A DNA stretch of 64,000 bases from contig NZ_JACIEM010000005.1 in NCBI RefSeq assembly GCF_014196845.1, positions 248,001 to 312,000 of the forward strand, written 5' to 3'. Under the pieces are notes generated by a model. That model saw only the letters and a program-made list of their open reading frames with translations. It was not told the DNA's origin and searched no databases. Below are positions 31,625 through 39,677 of the stretch, in pieces. The stretch is from Aurantimonas endophytica (GTDB lineage Bacteria; Pseudomonadota; Alphaproteobacteria; Rhizobiales; Rhizobiaceae). How positions within the stretch are numbered: position 1 is the first letter of the stretch; every line of letters begins with the position of its first letter. Both the position numbers and the translations under genes were made by a program.

Positions 31625-33859
31625 ATGAAGAACACGGTCGCTAGACCTCGGTCCTATCGGCGCACGACGCTTCTCTTGGGGACTGCGCTTTCCGCTCTGA
31701 CAATCGGCATGGCAGCCGCGCAGGAAGCGACGGTTATCGAACTGGACACGGTCCTTGTCGAGGGCGGAGGCAGTGGGGCGGCCGGCAGCGTTTCGCCGGA
31801 ACGCGCCAACGGACCCGTGGAGGGCGTCGTCGCGTCCCGCAGCGCGACCGGCACCAAGACCGATACCCCGATCGTCGAAACGCCGCAGTCCATCAGCGTC
31901 GTCACCGCCGATCAGATCGAGATCCTGAATGCGCAGAACCCGAGCGAGGCCCTGCGCTACAATGCCGGCGTCCAAGTCGAGCGCTTCGGCGCCGATCCGC
32001 GCTACGACTGGATCAAGATCCGCGGCTTCGACGCGCCGGCCTATCTCGACGGTCTGCTTCTGCCGAACTCGACCTATGCCACGCCGCGCTACGAGCCTTA
32101 CGGCATTGAGCGCCTGGAAGTGCTCAAAGGTCCGGCCTCGGTGCTCTACGGCCAGTCGCCTCCGGGCGGCCTCATCAACTTCGTCTCCAAGAAGCCGCTG
32201 AACGAAACGCAGCGCGAGGTCGAGTTCCAGGTCGGCAATCACAACCGCTTCCAGGGCGCCTTCGACTTCACCGGGCCCATCGACGACGAAGGGACCGTGC
32301 TCTACCGGCTGATCGGCCTCGGTCGTCTGTCCGACACCGAGGTCGATTTCGTCAACGACGATCGTGCCTTCATCGCGCCGAGCTTCACCTGGACACCGAC
32401 GGCAGAGACCTCGTTGACGCTGAGCGCGTTCTATATCAAAGACGATGCCAAATCGCTTCAGTTCCTCCCTTCGCAGGGCACGCGCTTCCCTAACCCGAAC
32501 GGTCAGATCCCACGCGAGCGCTTCATCGGCGATCCGGACTTTGACGACTTCGAGCGTGAGCAGTGGGGCATCGGCTACGAGTTCGAGCACCGGTTCACCG
32601 AGTCGCTGCTCGTGCGCCAGAACCTGCGCTACACCGATGTCGACGTGAGTCTGCCGGTGGTGCGCGGCTTCGGCTTCCCGAGCGTCGGCGGCGTGCCGAC
32701 CAACTTCCGCAACGTCACCCGGCGCGCCGTGAACTTTGATGACGAGATCGGCGGACTGACCGTCGACAACCAGCTCGTCTACGATTTCACCACCGGTGCT
32801 TTCGAGCATACGCTGTTGGCCGGGCTCGACTACCGCCAGTTCGATTCCGACTTCAAGACCCACCTCGTGCCGACCTCGCCGCTCGACGTCTTCGATCCGG
32901 ACTACAGCGCCGTGATCTTGCCGCCGCCGCTGACGGGTAACATCGATCAGAGCGTCGAGCAGACCGGCATCTATGTCCAGGACCAGATCCGCTACGATCG
33001 TCTGGTGCTGCTCCTCAGCGGCCGCCAGGACTGGGCCAGCAACGACACGCGCAACCGGATCACCGATGTCGAGGCATCCGCGGACGATGCCGAATTCACC
33101 TACCGCGTCGGCGCGCTCTACGAACTCGACCCCGGCATCTCGCCCTATCTCAGCTACTCGACGCTGTTCCAGCCGACAGTTGGCGTCGGCTTCTCCGGCG
33201 GTCTCTCATCCGTCGTGACCGGCGCCGGGGGCGCCGCTTTCGAACCGACCACAGGCGATCAGATCGAAGCCGGCGTGAAATACGAGCCGACCTTCATCGA
33301 CGGACTATTCACCGCCTCGGTGTTCCAGATCGTGCAGGAGAACGTCCTGGTCGCCGACACCGCCAACCCGGGCTTCCAGACGCAGGCGGGTGCAGTTGAG
33401 GTTCGCGGCTTCGAGATCGAGGGCAAGGTGTCGCTGACCGACAATCTCGACCTGATCGCCTCCTATTCATACCTGGACAGCGAGATTACCGAGAACACCA
33501 ACCCGCTCTTCGTGGGCAGCGACCTACCGGTGACACCGAACCATCAGGCGGCTGCCTTTGCGAGCTATACGTTCGACAGCGGCGCGCTTGGCGGGCTGAC
33601 GCTCGGCGCCGGCGTTCGCTATTTCGGGGAGCACTGGGGAAACCTTGCCAACGATCTGCCGATCTCATCCTACACGCTGGTCGACGCCGTGGCGAACTAC
33701 GACCTCGGCTATCTCGACGCTCGGCTCGAAGGCGCCGATATCGCGGTCAACGCGAGCAACCTCTTCGACAAGGACTACGTCTCGACATGCAACGATCTTG
33801 CTACCTGCTACTACGGCAACGGTCGTCAGGTGTTCGGCACGCTGCGCTACAAGTGGTAG
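31625..33859 (+). CDS. TonB-dependent ferric-siderophore receptor
   Basis: A 744-aa outer-membrane receptor. ATG 31625 gives a signal peptide ending in MAAAQ; the frame is open 38 codons further up, but that part has no signal-peptide character. TVIELDTVLVEG just after is a TonB box. The plug domain has TPQSISVVTADQI, SEALRYNAGVQVERFG, IKIRGFD and GIERLEVLKGPASVLYGQ followed by PPGGLINFVSKKP. The remaining about 500 residues are 22-strand barrel sequence ending in an aromatic (GTLRYKW). It resembles the FhuA/FpvA-type siderophore group. The ligand cannot be told from sequence. Confidence 0.93.
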   Translation: MKNTVARPRSYRRTTLLLGTALSALTIGMAAAQEATVIELDTVLVEGGGSGAAGSVSPERANGPVEGVVASRSATGTKTDTPIVETPQSISVVTADQIEILNAQNPSEALRYNAGVQVERFGADPRYDWIKIRGFDAPAYLDGLLLPNSTYATPRYEPYGIERLEVLKGPASVLYGQSPPGGLINFVSKKPLNETQREVEFQVGNHNRFQGAFDFTGPIDDEGTVLYRLIGLGRLSDTEVDFVNDDRAFIAPSFTWTPTAETSLTLSAFYIKDDAKSLQFLPSQGTRFPNPNGQIPRERFIGDPDFDDFEREQWGIGYEFEHRFTESLLVRQNLRYTDVDVSLPVVRGFGFPSVGGVPTNFRNVTRRAVNFDDEIGGLTVDNQLVYDFTTGAFEHTLLAGLDYRQFDSDFKTHLVPTSPLDVFDPDYSAVILPPPLTGNIDQSVEQTGIYVQDQIRYDRLVLLLSGRQDWASNDTRNRITDVEASADDAEFTYRVGALYELDPGISPYLSYSTLFQPTVGVGFSGGLSSVVTGAGGAAFEPTTGDQIEAGVKYEPTFIDGLFTASVFQIVQENVLVADTANPGFQTQAGAVEVRGFEIEGKVSLTDNLDLIASYSYLDSEITENTNPLFVGSDLPVTPNHQAAAFASYTFDSGALGGLTLGAGVRYFGEHWGNLANDLPISSYTLVDAVANYDLGYLDARLEGADIAVNASNLFDKDYVSTCNDLATCYYGNGRQVFGTLRYKW

Positions 33860-33903
33860 GGTACGGGACGAGAAGCGGCTCGGCGCGCTGCAGTGGTGAC
33901 GCT

Positions 33904-35106
33904 ATGTCCCGTCCGATGCAGCTCCTTTCACCCGCGCCTCTAGGCGCTCTCGCACGTCGCTGGGGCGCGGTGATCGCTTTGATGTTCCTTGCGACGCTTT
34001 TTCCGTCGACGGGCGCTGGCGCGCAGGTGCAATTGACCGACATCGCCGGTCGCGCTGTGACGCTCCAGGAGCCGGCGGATCGCATCGTCGTCGGCTCTTC
34101 CATGAACCTGGAGGCATTGGCGCTCGCCCATCCCGACCCCATCGCCCTGATCGCCGGCTGGTCCGGTCTGACGGCGGTGATGGACGAGGCGCAGGCAACA
34201 GCGCTTCGGCGTCTTCATCCGGATATCGACGCGATCCCGCTGGTCGGCAGGATGTCGCTCGACACGGTGTCGTTCGAGACGATTGTTGCCCTTGAGCCGG
34301 ATGCCGTGCTGCTCAACGTCTACGACATTGGCGGCGCGGCGGAGGGCGCAAGCGCGAGCCCGATGGTGCAGCACTTCGAGGCGGCCGGCATCCCAGTGAT
34401 CGTGGTCGACTTCTTCGTGGAGCCGCTCGCGAACTCGACGCAGAGCCTTCGCATCCTCGGGCAGATGCTGGGCACCGAAGCGCATGTTGCCGGCTTCCTC
34501 GACTTCTACGAGGGGCGCATGGCGGCGATCATAGGCCGTCTTGCCGAGGCCGATTCTACGCTCGAGCGCCCGGCCATCTTCATGCACGCCCACGCCGCCG
34601 GTCCTGATTGCTGCTATTCGCCCGGCCAGGGCGCGCTTGACGGTTTCATCCGCGCTGCGGGCGGCCACAACATCGGCGCCGACCTCCTCACGACGCCGAC
34701 TGGGCAGCTTAGCCTCGAATATGTGCTGTCGCGCGATCCGGACGTCTACGTCGCAACCGGCGGTTATGCCCGCGGCTCGGCGAGCGGCTTCACCCTCGGG
34801 CGCAATGTGGAGGAGGTGTCAGTCCAAGCGGGGTTCGAACGCCTACTCGAGCGCCCCGGGATTGCCGCGCTGAGCGCCGTCAACGAGGGACGTGCACATG
34901 GGATCTGGCACGACTTCACCCACTCGCCGCTGCATCTCGTTGCCATCGAGGTGATGGCGCGCTGGTTTCACCCGGAGCTGTTTTCCGATCTGGACCCGCG
35001 GGAGACGCTCGCCGAAATCAACGCGCGCTTCCTCGCCATTCCACTTGAAGGCGCCTTCTGGATCGATGCGGCGGCCGGTCCTCGCCCGCACGCCGGCGCT
35101 CGATGA
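33904..35106 (+). CDS. Periplasmic ferric-siderophore-binding protein (ABC transporter)
   Basis: A 400-aa protein starting at ATG 33904. The N-terminal about 45 residues form a long signal peptide with a hydrophobic core, AVIALMFLATLFPSTGAGA. The mature part is a type III (FecB/BtuF-like) binding fold: VTLQEPADRIVVGSSMNLEAL, TIVALEPDAVLLN, VIVVDFF and SLEYVLSRDPDVYVATGG. It delivers iron-siderophore to the permease encoded next, whose start overlaps its stop (ATGA). It is clearly in the same operon as the receptor, 44 bases upstream. Confidence 0.9.
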   Translation: MSRPMQLLSPAPLGALARRWGAVIALMFLATLFPSTGAGAQVQLTDIAGRAVTLQEPADRIVVGSSMNLEALALAHPDPIALIAGWSGLTAVMDEAQATALRRLHPDIDAIPLVGRMSLDTVSFETIVALEPDAVLLNVYDIGGAAEGASASPMVQHFEAAGIPVIVVDFFVEPLANSTQSLRILGQMLGTEAHVAGFLDFYEGRMAAIIGRLAEADSTLERPAIFMHAHAAGPDCCYSPGQGALDGFIRAAGGHNIGADLLTTPTGQLSLEYVLSRDPDVYVATGGYARGSASGFTLGRNVEEVSVQAGFERLLERPGIAALSAVNEGRAHGIWHDFTHSPLHLVAIEVMARWFHPELFSDLDPRETLAEINARFLAIPLEGAFWIDAAAGPRPHAGAR

Positions 35107-36176
35107 CATCGGGCACGCCGGAGATACAGACAGTGGCCACGACCGCCGCGGAGGCCGGATACCGGGCGCTTCTGCGCCGGCGCCTCGTGCTCGTCGCCGT
35201 GCTCCTCGTCACCTGCCTCTGCGGTTTCGCAATCGACCTCGTAACCGGTCCCTCAGCGATGACGCTAGCCGACACGTTCGGCGCGCTGGTCGACCCGGCC
35301 GCCTATCCGGCATCGACGCAGGTTATCGTCTGGCAGATCCGGTTGCCCGTGGCGCTGATCGCGCTTCTCGTCGGCGCCGCGCTCGCCCTGTCCGGCGCCG
35401 AAATGCAGACGATCCTCAACAACCCGCTCGCCAGTCCCTTCACCCTCGGCGTTTCGTCCGCCGCCTCGCTCGGCGCCGCAGTCGCGATCGTCCTCGGGCT
35501 CGGCGTGCCTGGCCTGCCGCCGGCATTCCTGATCACCAGCAACGCGTTCGTGTTCGCCTTCGCCTCCGTCCTCCTCATCCAGGCGCTCGGCCGGCGCGTC
35601 ACCGGCGGGCCGGACAACCTCGTTCTCCTCGGCATCGCGCTCGTCTTCACATTCGAGGCCGCGGTCTCGCTCCTTCAGTTTGTGGCATCCGCCGACGCGC
35701 TGCAGCAACTCGTCTTCTGGAGCATGGGCAGCCTCGCGCGCGCCAACTGGCTGGCGATCGCGATCCTCTCGGGCGTGCTCGTCCTGACGCTGCCCTTCTC
35801 GCTCGCCTCCGCCTGGCGCATGACGGCCTTGCGCCTTGGCGAGGATCGAGCCCGCTCCTTCGGGATCGACGTCGGGCGGCTGCGCCTGTTTTCGCTGCTG
35901 CGCATCAGCCTTCTGGCGGCCACCGCTGTGTCTTTCGTTGGCACCATCGCCTTCATCGGCCTCGTCGGACCGCACATCGCCCGCATGCTGATCGGCGAGG
36001 ACCACCGCTTCTTCCTGCCGGCAAGTGCACTCGTTGGTGCCACCGTGATGGCCTTCGCCAGCATCGCCTCCAAGACGCTGATCCCCGGCATCGTGATCCC
36101 GATCAGCATCCTCACCGCCGCAGTCGGCCTGCCGGTGTTCTTCTCGTTGATTCTGACGCGGCGGGAACGGCTGTGA
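35103..36176 (+). CDS. FecCD-family ferric-siderophore ABC permease
   Basis: A 357-aa integral membrane protein of the FecCD family with about 9-10 transmembrane helices. The typical blocks are present: IRLPVALIALLVGAALALSG, MQTILNNPLASPFTLGVSSA (one block after the other), FWSMGSLARANW, and near the C-terminus TIAFIGLVGPHIARMLIGEDHR. The NPLA and GLVGPH segments contact the ATPase. A single permease gene implies a homodimer. Translation is coupled on both sides (ATGA, GTGA). Confidence 0.94.
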   Translation: MTSGTPEIQTVATTAAEAGYRALLRRRLVLVAVLLVTCLCGFAIDLVTGPSAMTLADTFGALVDPAAYPASTQVIVWQIRLPVALIALLVGAALALSGAEMQTILNNPLASPFTLGVSSAASLGAAVAIVLGLGVPGLPPAFLITSNAFVFAFASVLLIQALGRRVTGGPDNLVLLGIALVFTFEAAVSLLQFVASADALQQLVFWSMGSLARANWLAIAILSGVLVLTLPFSLASAWRMTALRLGEDRARSFGIDVGRLRLFSLLRISLLAATAVSFVGTIAFIGLVGPHIARMLIGEDHRFFLPASALVGATVMAFASIASKTLIPGIVIPISILTAAVGLPVFFSLILTRRERL

Positions 36177-36985
36177 CGGCGGCTGACGCCTTTGACATCG
36201 TCGATCTGCGGGTACGGTACGGACGCCGCGAGGTCATCGGCGGCCTGAACCTTTCCGGGATACGGCGTGGTTCACTTACCGCGCTCGTCGGCCCGAACGC
36301 TGCCGGCAAGTCGACGCTCCTGAAGGCGCTCGCCGGTCTCCTGCCGGCATCAGGCTCTATCCGCCTCGGCGGCGCCGACCTCCAACGACTTTCGCTGACC
36401 GAACGCGCCGCACGCGTCGCCTTCATGCCGCAGCAAATTCCGGTCGGCGTTTCTCTGACCGTTCTTGAAGCCGCGATGGCCGCCCTCAAGGCGACTCCGA
36501 CGGGGGACGCCGCAGACCCGTCGGATCGCGCTGTCCTCTCGCGGGCCATGGCTGTCCTGTCGCGGTTCGGGATCGCGGAACTGGCGCTCGAGCCTCTTGA
36601 CCGGCTATCCGGCGGGCAGCGCCAGCTTGCCAGCCTAGCGCAGGCCGTGGTCCGCGAGCCCGAGCTTCTGCTTCTCGACGAGCCCACTAGCGCCCTCGAC
36701 CTCAAGCACCAGTTGCGCGTCATGCGCATCGTGCGCGAGATCGCATCCTCAAGCCGCATGGTCGTTGCCGTGCTGCACGATCTGGCGCTTGCCGCACAAT
36801 TCGCCGACCGTATCGTGGTGCTTTCGCAGGGCGCCGTTCGCGCCGACGGGCCGCCCGAGGCGGCCGTCACCCATACCATGTTGCGCGATGTCTACGGCGT
36901 CCTCGCGCGGGTCGAGCGCTGCTCTCAAGGGCGTCTTCAGATCATGGTCGATGGCGAATCCCCGACGCAGGACAATTATGCATGA
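36173..36985 (+). CDS. Ferric-siderophore ABC transporter ATP-binding protein
   Basis: A 270-aa ATPase from GTG 36173, which overlaps the permease stop. Walker A is VGPNAAGKSTLLKAL; the Q-loop is MPQQIPV; the signature is LSGGQRQLASLAQAVV; Walker B is LLLLDEPTSALDL; the H-loop His follows in VLHDLALAAQFADRI. It closely matches FecE/FhuC-type ATPases. The open frame continues upstream through the permease gene but that part is antisense-like and not coding. Its stop overlaps the next start (ATGA). Confidence 0.94.
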   Translation: MTAADAFDIVDLRVRYGRREVIGGLNLSGIRRGSLTALVGPNAAGKSTLLKALAGLLPASGSIRLGGADLQRLSLTERAARVAFMPQQIPVGVSLTVLEAAMAALKATPTGDAADPSDRAVLSRAMAVLSRFGIAELALEPLDRLSGGQRQLASLAQAVVREPELLLLDEPTSALDLKHQLRVMRIVREIASSSRMVVAVLHDLALAAQFADRIVVLSQGAVRADGPPEAAVTHTMLRDVYGVLARVERCSQGRLQIMVDGESPTQDNYA

Positions 36986-38049
36986 CCATGCTCGTTGCCC
37001 AGGCCGATGTCGCGCTGCCGGACGCCGGCCTCTACCTCCAGCCGATCTGCGACCACCTCGGTGAGCACGGGGCCGAAATCGAAAAGGGCGAGACGGTTGT
37101 CCATGTGCGCTTCGAAGGCAGCCGCGGCACCCTGCAAGCCGTTCCGGGTCGCCTGCTTCTCAAGGCCGAGGCGCAGCTCCTGTCGGATCTCATTTCCTTG
37201 CGCGCATCGCTAGCCAGTCATCTCGTGGAGTTCGCGGGCAAGGCGGCCGGCCGCATCGTGTGGACCGGCGACGGCAGCGACGTCACTAGCCCAGGTGAGT
37301 TCCGGCTTATGAAGGTGGCGGGCGTCCAGACCATTGCGCCCGCGATGCGGCGGCTGACGCTCAGCGGTGAGGATCTGGCGCGCTTCTCTACCGCACAGAA
37401 CCTGCACTGCAAGCTGCTGTTCGCGCCGGCGGGCCGCGGGCCGGTTTGGCCGAAGGTCGGACCGGACGGGCTGATCCACTGGCCCACGGGCGAGGACAAG
37501 CTCCTCGTGCGCAAGTACACCATCCGTCACGTCGACGCCGAGCGCGGGACGATCGCGATCGATTTCGTCCTCCACGCCGATGCCGGCCCGGGATCGGCGT
37601 TCGGCGAGAACGCCGTCGTTGGCGATGTGGTGGGCGTCATCGGACCCGGCGGCCTCGGCATCCGTCCGGCCGACTGGTATCTTCTGGCGGGCGACGAAAC
37701 AGCGCTTCCCGCCATCGCCCGGATACTCGAAAGCCTTCCCTCGAGCGCCCGTGGTATCGCCCTGATCGAGGTGCCGGACCGGCATTATGTCCAGGACCTC
37801 GATGCGCCGAGCGGGATCGCCATTCGATGGCTTTCGCGCGACGGCGTCCCTGCAGGCTCTACTACGGATCTTGCCGACGCGGTGGCCACTGTGCAGATCC
37901 CCGCCTCTCCGACCCGCGTCTTTGCCTGGGCCGGAACCGAGTTCACCGCCTTCCGATCCATCCGCGCGCATTTGCGCCAGGCGGTCGGGCTGCGGGCGGA
38001 CCAACACCATGTCGTTGCCTACTGGCGCCGTTCTGAAACAAAATTTTAA
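36982..38049 (+). CDS. Siderophore-interacting protein (ferric-siderophore reductase) with N-terminal DUF2218 domain
   Basis: A 355-aa cytoplasmic flavoprotein. Residues about 5-90 are a DUF2218 domain (YLQPICDHLGEHG.. to SHLVEFA). From about 105 it is a SIP/ViuB-like reductase: MKVAGVQTIAPAMRRLTLSG, VRKYTIRHVDAERGTIAIDFVLH (FAD-binding RxYT order), GPGG and WYLLAGDETALPAIARILE (NAD(P)H part). It would reduce imported ferric siderophore to release iron. ATGA coupling puts it last in the receptor-binding protein-permease-ATPase operon. No siderophore biosynthesis gene is in the window. Confidence 0.91.
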   Translation: MTMLVAQADVALPDAGLYLQPICDHLGEHGAEIEKGETVVHVRFEGSRGTLQAVPGRLLLKAEAQLLSDLISLRASLASHLVEFAGKAAGRIVWTGDGSDVTSPGEFRLMKVAGVQTIAPAMRRLTLSGEDLARFSTAQNLHCKLLFAPAGRGPVWPKVGPDGLIHWPTGEDKLLVRKYTIRHVDAERGTIAIDFVLHADAGPGSAFGENAVVGDVVGVIGPGGLGIRPADWYLLAGDETALPAIARILESLPSSARGIALIEVPDRHYVQDLDAPSGIAIRWLSRDGVPAGSTTDLADAVATVQIPASPTRVFAWAGTEFTAFRSIRAHLRQAVGLRADQHHVVAYWRRSETKF

Positions 38050-38414
38050 GGGGTGTCACCCGCCCCACACTCGAACCAACCTTGTTCGAATGTCTGCTTC
38101 CAGGAAGCGGCAATTGTGAACGCAATGTCTGCGAAGGGTCGGAACCGGAACGGCATCTGTGGACGCCCCTCCGGACGCAAGCGGTTTTTTGGCGGTAGGC
38201 ACGATGTCGGATGCTGCCATCTGTCCGGCCTCCTGATGCAGCCATCGGCTGCGGGCCCGTATGGGAGTTCGCGGACTGGATCCACATCAGCTTTGCGCGC
38301 TTGGATAGCGCTCTGCCGTTCCCTGGTTCTTCCAGCCCCGTCTCGCCGACTGTAGCGCCATACCCTCCTTCGACCGACCTCGCGTGCCCGACAGCCTCTG
38401 ACGTCGATCCCGGC
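38050..38414. repeat. Stretch between the siderophore operon and the transposase, with repeat words
   Basis: No gene is supported. GGTCGGAACCGGAACGGCATC (near 38138-38157) resembles the repeat words at 28.7 kb. The outer end of the IS110 element must lie here but cannot be fixed, because IS110 elements may lack terminal inverted repeats. Confidence 0.35.
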
Positions 38415-39443
38415 TTACACCGCGACCGCTGCCGGAGCTCGGTAACTTCCGCCCTTCGCCAGAAGGGCCCAGACAATGCGCGCCATCTTGTTGGCGAGCG
38501 CCACCGTCACCAGCATGCGCGGCTTGCGCGCCAGCATTCGTTCCAGCCACGATCCCTTGGGAACTCCACGATGTGCCGCCTGTTTGACGACGGCGCTGGC
38601 GCCGATGATCAGCAGGCGGCGCAGCGTTCGCTCGCCCATCTTCGACGTCGCGCCGAGCTTCTGTTTGCCTCCGGTCGATCGCTGCAACGGTGTCAGACCC
38701 AGCCAGGCGGCGAAGTCGCGACCCTTGGCGAAGGTCTCGGCAGTGGGAGCAAGGGCGGTCAACGCTGTCGCGGTGATCGGCCCGATGCCAGGAATGGTCA
38801 TCAGCCGGCGCGCCGTCTCGTCCTCGCGGGCACGGCGAGCGATCTCCCGGTCAAGATTCGCGATCCGCTCGTCCAACTCGGCCAGGAGATCCAGCATCAC
38901 GCGGAACATCGCGACCGCCGTCGCCGGTAAGGCTGCCATCTCCTCCTCGAGCATATCGCCGAGCATCGAGACGTAGGACACTCCCTTCGGCGCCACCCAA
39001 CCGTACTCGGTGAGGTGTCCCCGGATGGCGTTGACGAGCTGGGTTCGCTGGCGAACCAAGAGATCGCGGGTCCGGAACACGAGGGCGGACGCCTGCTGCT
39101 CCTCGCTCTTCACGGCCACGAAGCGCATGGTTGGGCGCTGCGCTGCCTCGCAAATCGCTTCGGCATCCACCGTATCGTTCTTCTGCCGCTTCACGAACGG
39201 CTTGACGTACGCGGGCGGGATCAGCCGTACGTCATGGCCGAGCGCCATTAGCTCACGGCCCCAATGATGCGCACCGCCGCAGGCTTCCATAGCCACGGTG
39301 CAACGCGGTTGTGCGGCGAAGAAGTCGAGCACCTTCGCCCGGCTCAGCCGCTTCGAGAAAACGCCTCGACCGCGTGTATCCGAACCGTGCGCATGGAACA
39401 CATTCTTCGCGATATCCAGACCGATCGTGGTAACCTCAGACAC
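38415..39443 (-). CDS. IS110-family transposase
   Basis: A 342-aa DEDD transposase. GTG 39443 is chosen for its GGGAGG site 6 bases upstream; it gives the family's usual start, EVTTIGLDIAKNVFHAHG. The N-terminal RuvC-like domain shows the first Asp (GLDIAK), ACGGAHHWGREL, and KNDTVDAEAICEA. The C-terminal transposase_20 domain has MTIPGIGPITATALTALA and FAAWLGLTPLQRSTGGK. The length is normal and the frame intact, so it may be active. IS110 transposases pair with an element-encoded bridge RNA, which would lie in the flanking non-coding DNA. Confidence 0.92.
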   Translation of the reverse strand: MSEVTTIGLDIAKNVFHAHGSDTRGRGVFSKRLSRAKVLDFFAAQPRCTVAMEACGGAHHWGRELMALGHDVRLIPPAYVKPFVKRQKNDTVDAEAICEAAQRPTMRFVAVKSEEQQASALVFRTRDLLVRQRTQLVNAIRGHLTEYGWVAPKGVSYVSMLGDMLEEEMAALPATAVAMFRVMLDLLAELDERIANLDREIARRAREDETARRLMTIPGIGPITATALTALAPTAETFAKGRDFAAWLGLTPLQRSTGGKQKLGATSKMGERTLRRLLIIGASAVVKQAAHRGVPKGSWLERMLARKPRMLVTVALANKMARIVWALLAKGGSYRAPAAVAV

Positions 39444-39677
39444 GGACGCCTCCCTTCGAATGGTTGCAACACTCCATTCTGGCACAGCGATGCCGTCAGG
39501 GGGCGTCCACCCCATCAGCTTTCGGTCGGGGGTAGCCCTAAGCTGCCGGTTCGCTTTGGCCTCAAGCGGCGCCGAGACGTTTTCCGATCGGGTCGTTGCC
39601 GGAAGCCGCTTTCTTTGCCTATGTCCAATTTGACGGTCTGCCACGGTCCAGACTGACGTTTCGCGGGCAGATGGAAA
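39444..39677. repeat. Non-coding flank of the IS110 element
   Basis: It holds the upstream non-coding part of the transposable element (in IS110 the region where a bridge RNA may be made). It also holds repeat-like words CTAAGCTGCCGGTTCGCTTT and GAAGCCGCTTTC (near 39538-39612). The element boundary is not determined. Confidence 0.35.

Noticed and set aside
31514-32863. A 449-codon minus-strand open frame
   Set aside because: Antisense to the TonB receptor; composition is a mirror of the receptor codons with no motifs.
35045-36172. Upstream extension of the siderophore ATPase frame
   Set aside because: Overlaps the permease gene; GTG 36173 in the permease stop is the coupled start.
38060-38090. 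ACTCGAACCAACCTTG as a copy of the tRNA-Gln 3' end (attachment site)
   Set aside because: It shares only the short TCGAACC word common to all tRNA T arms.
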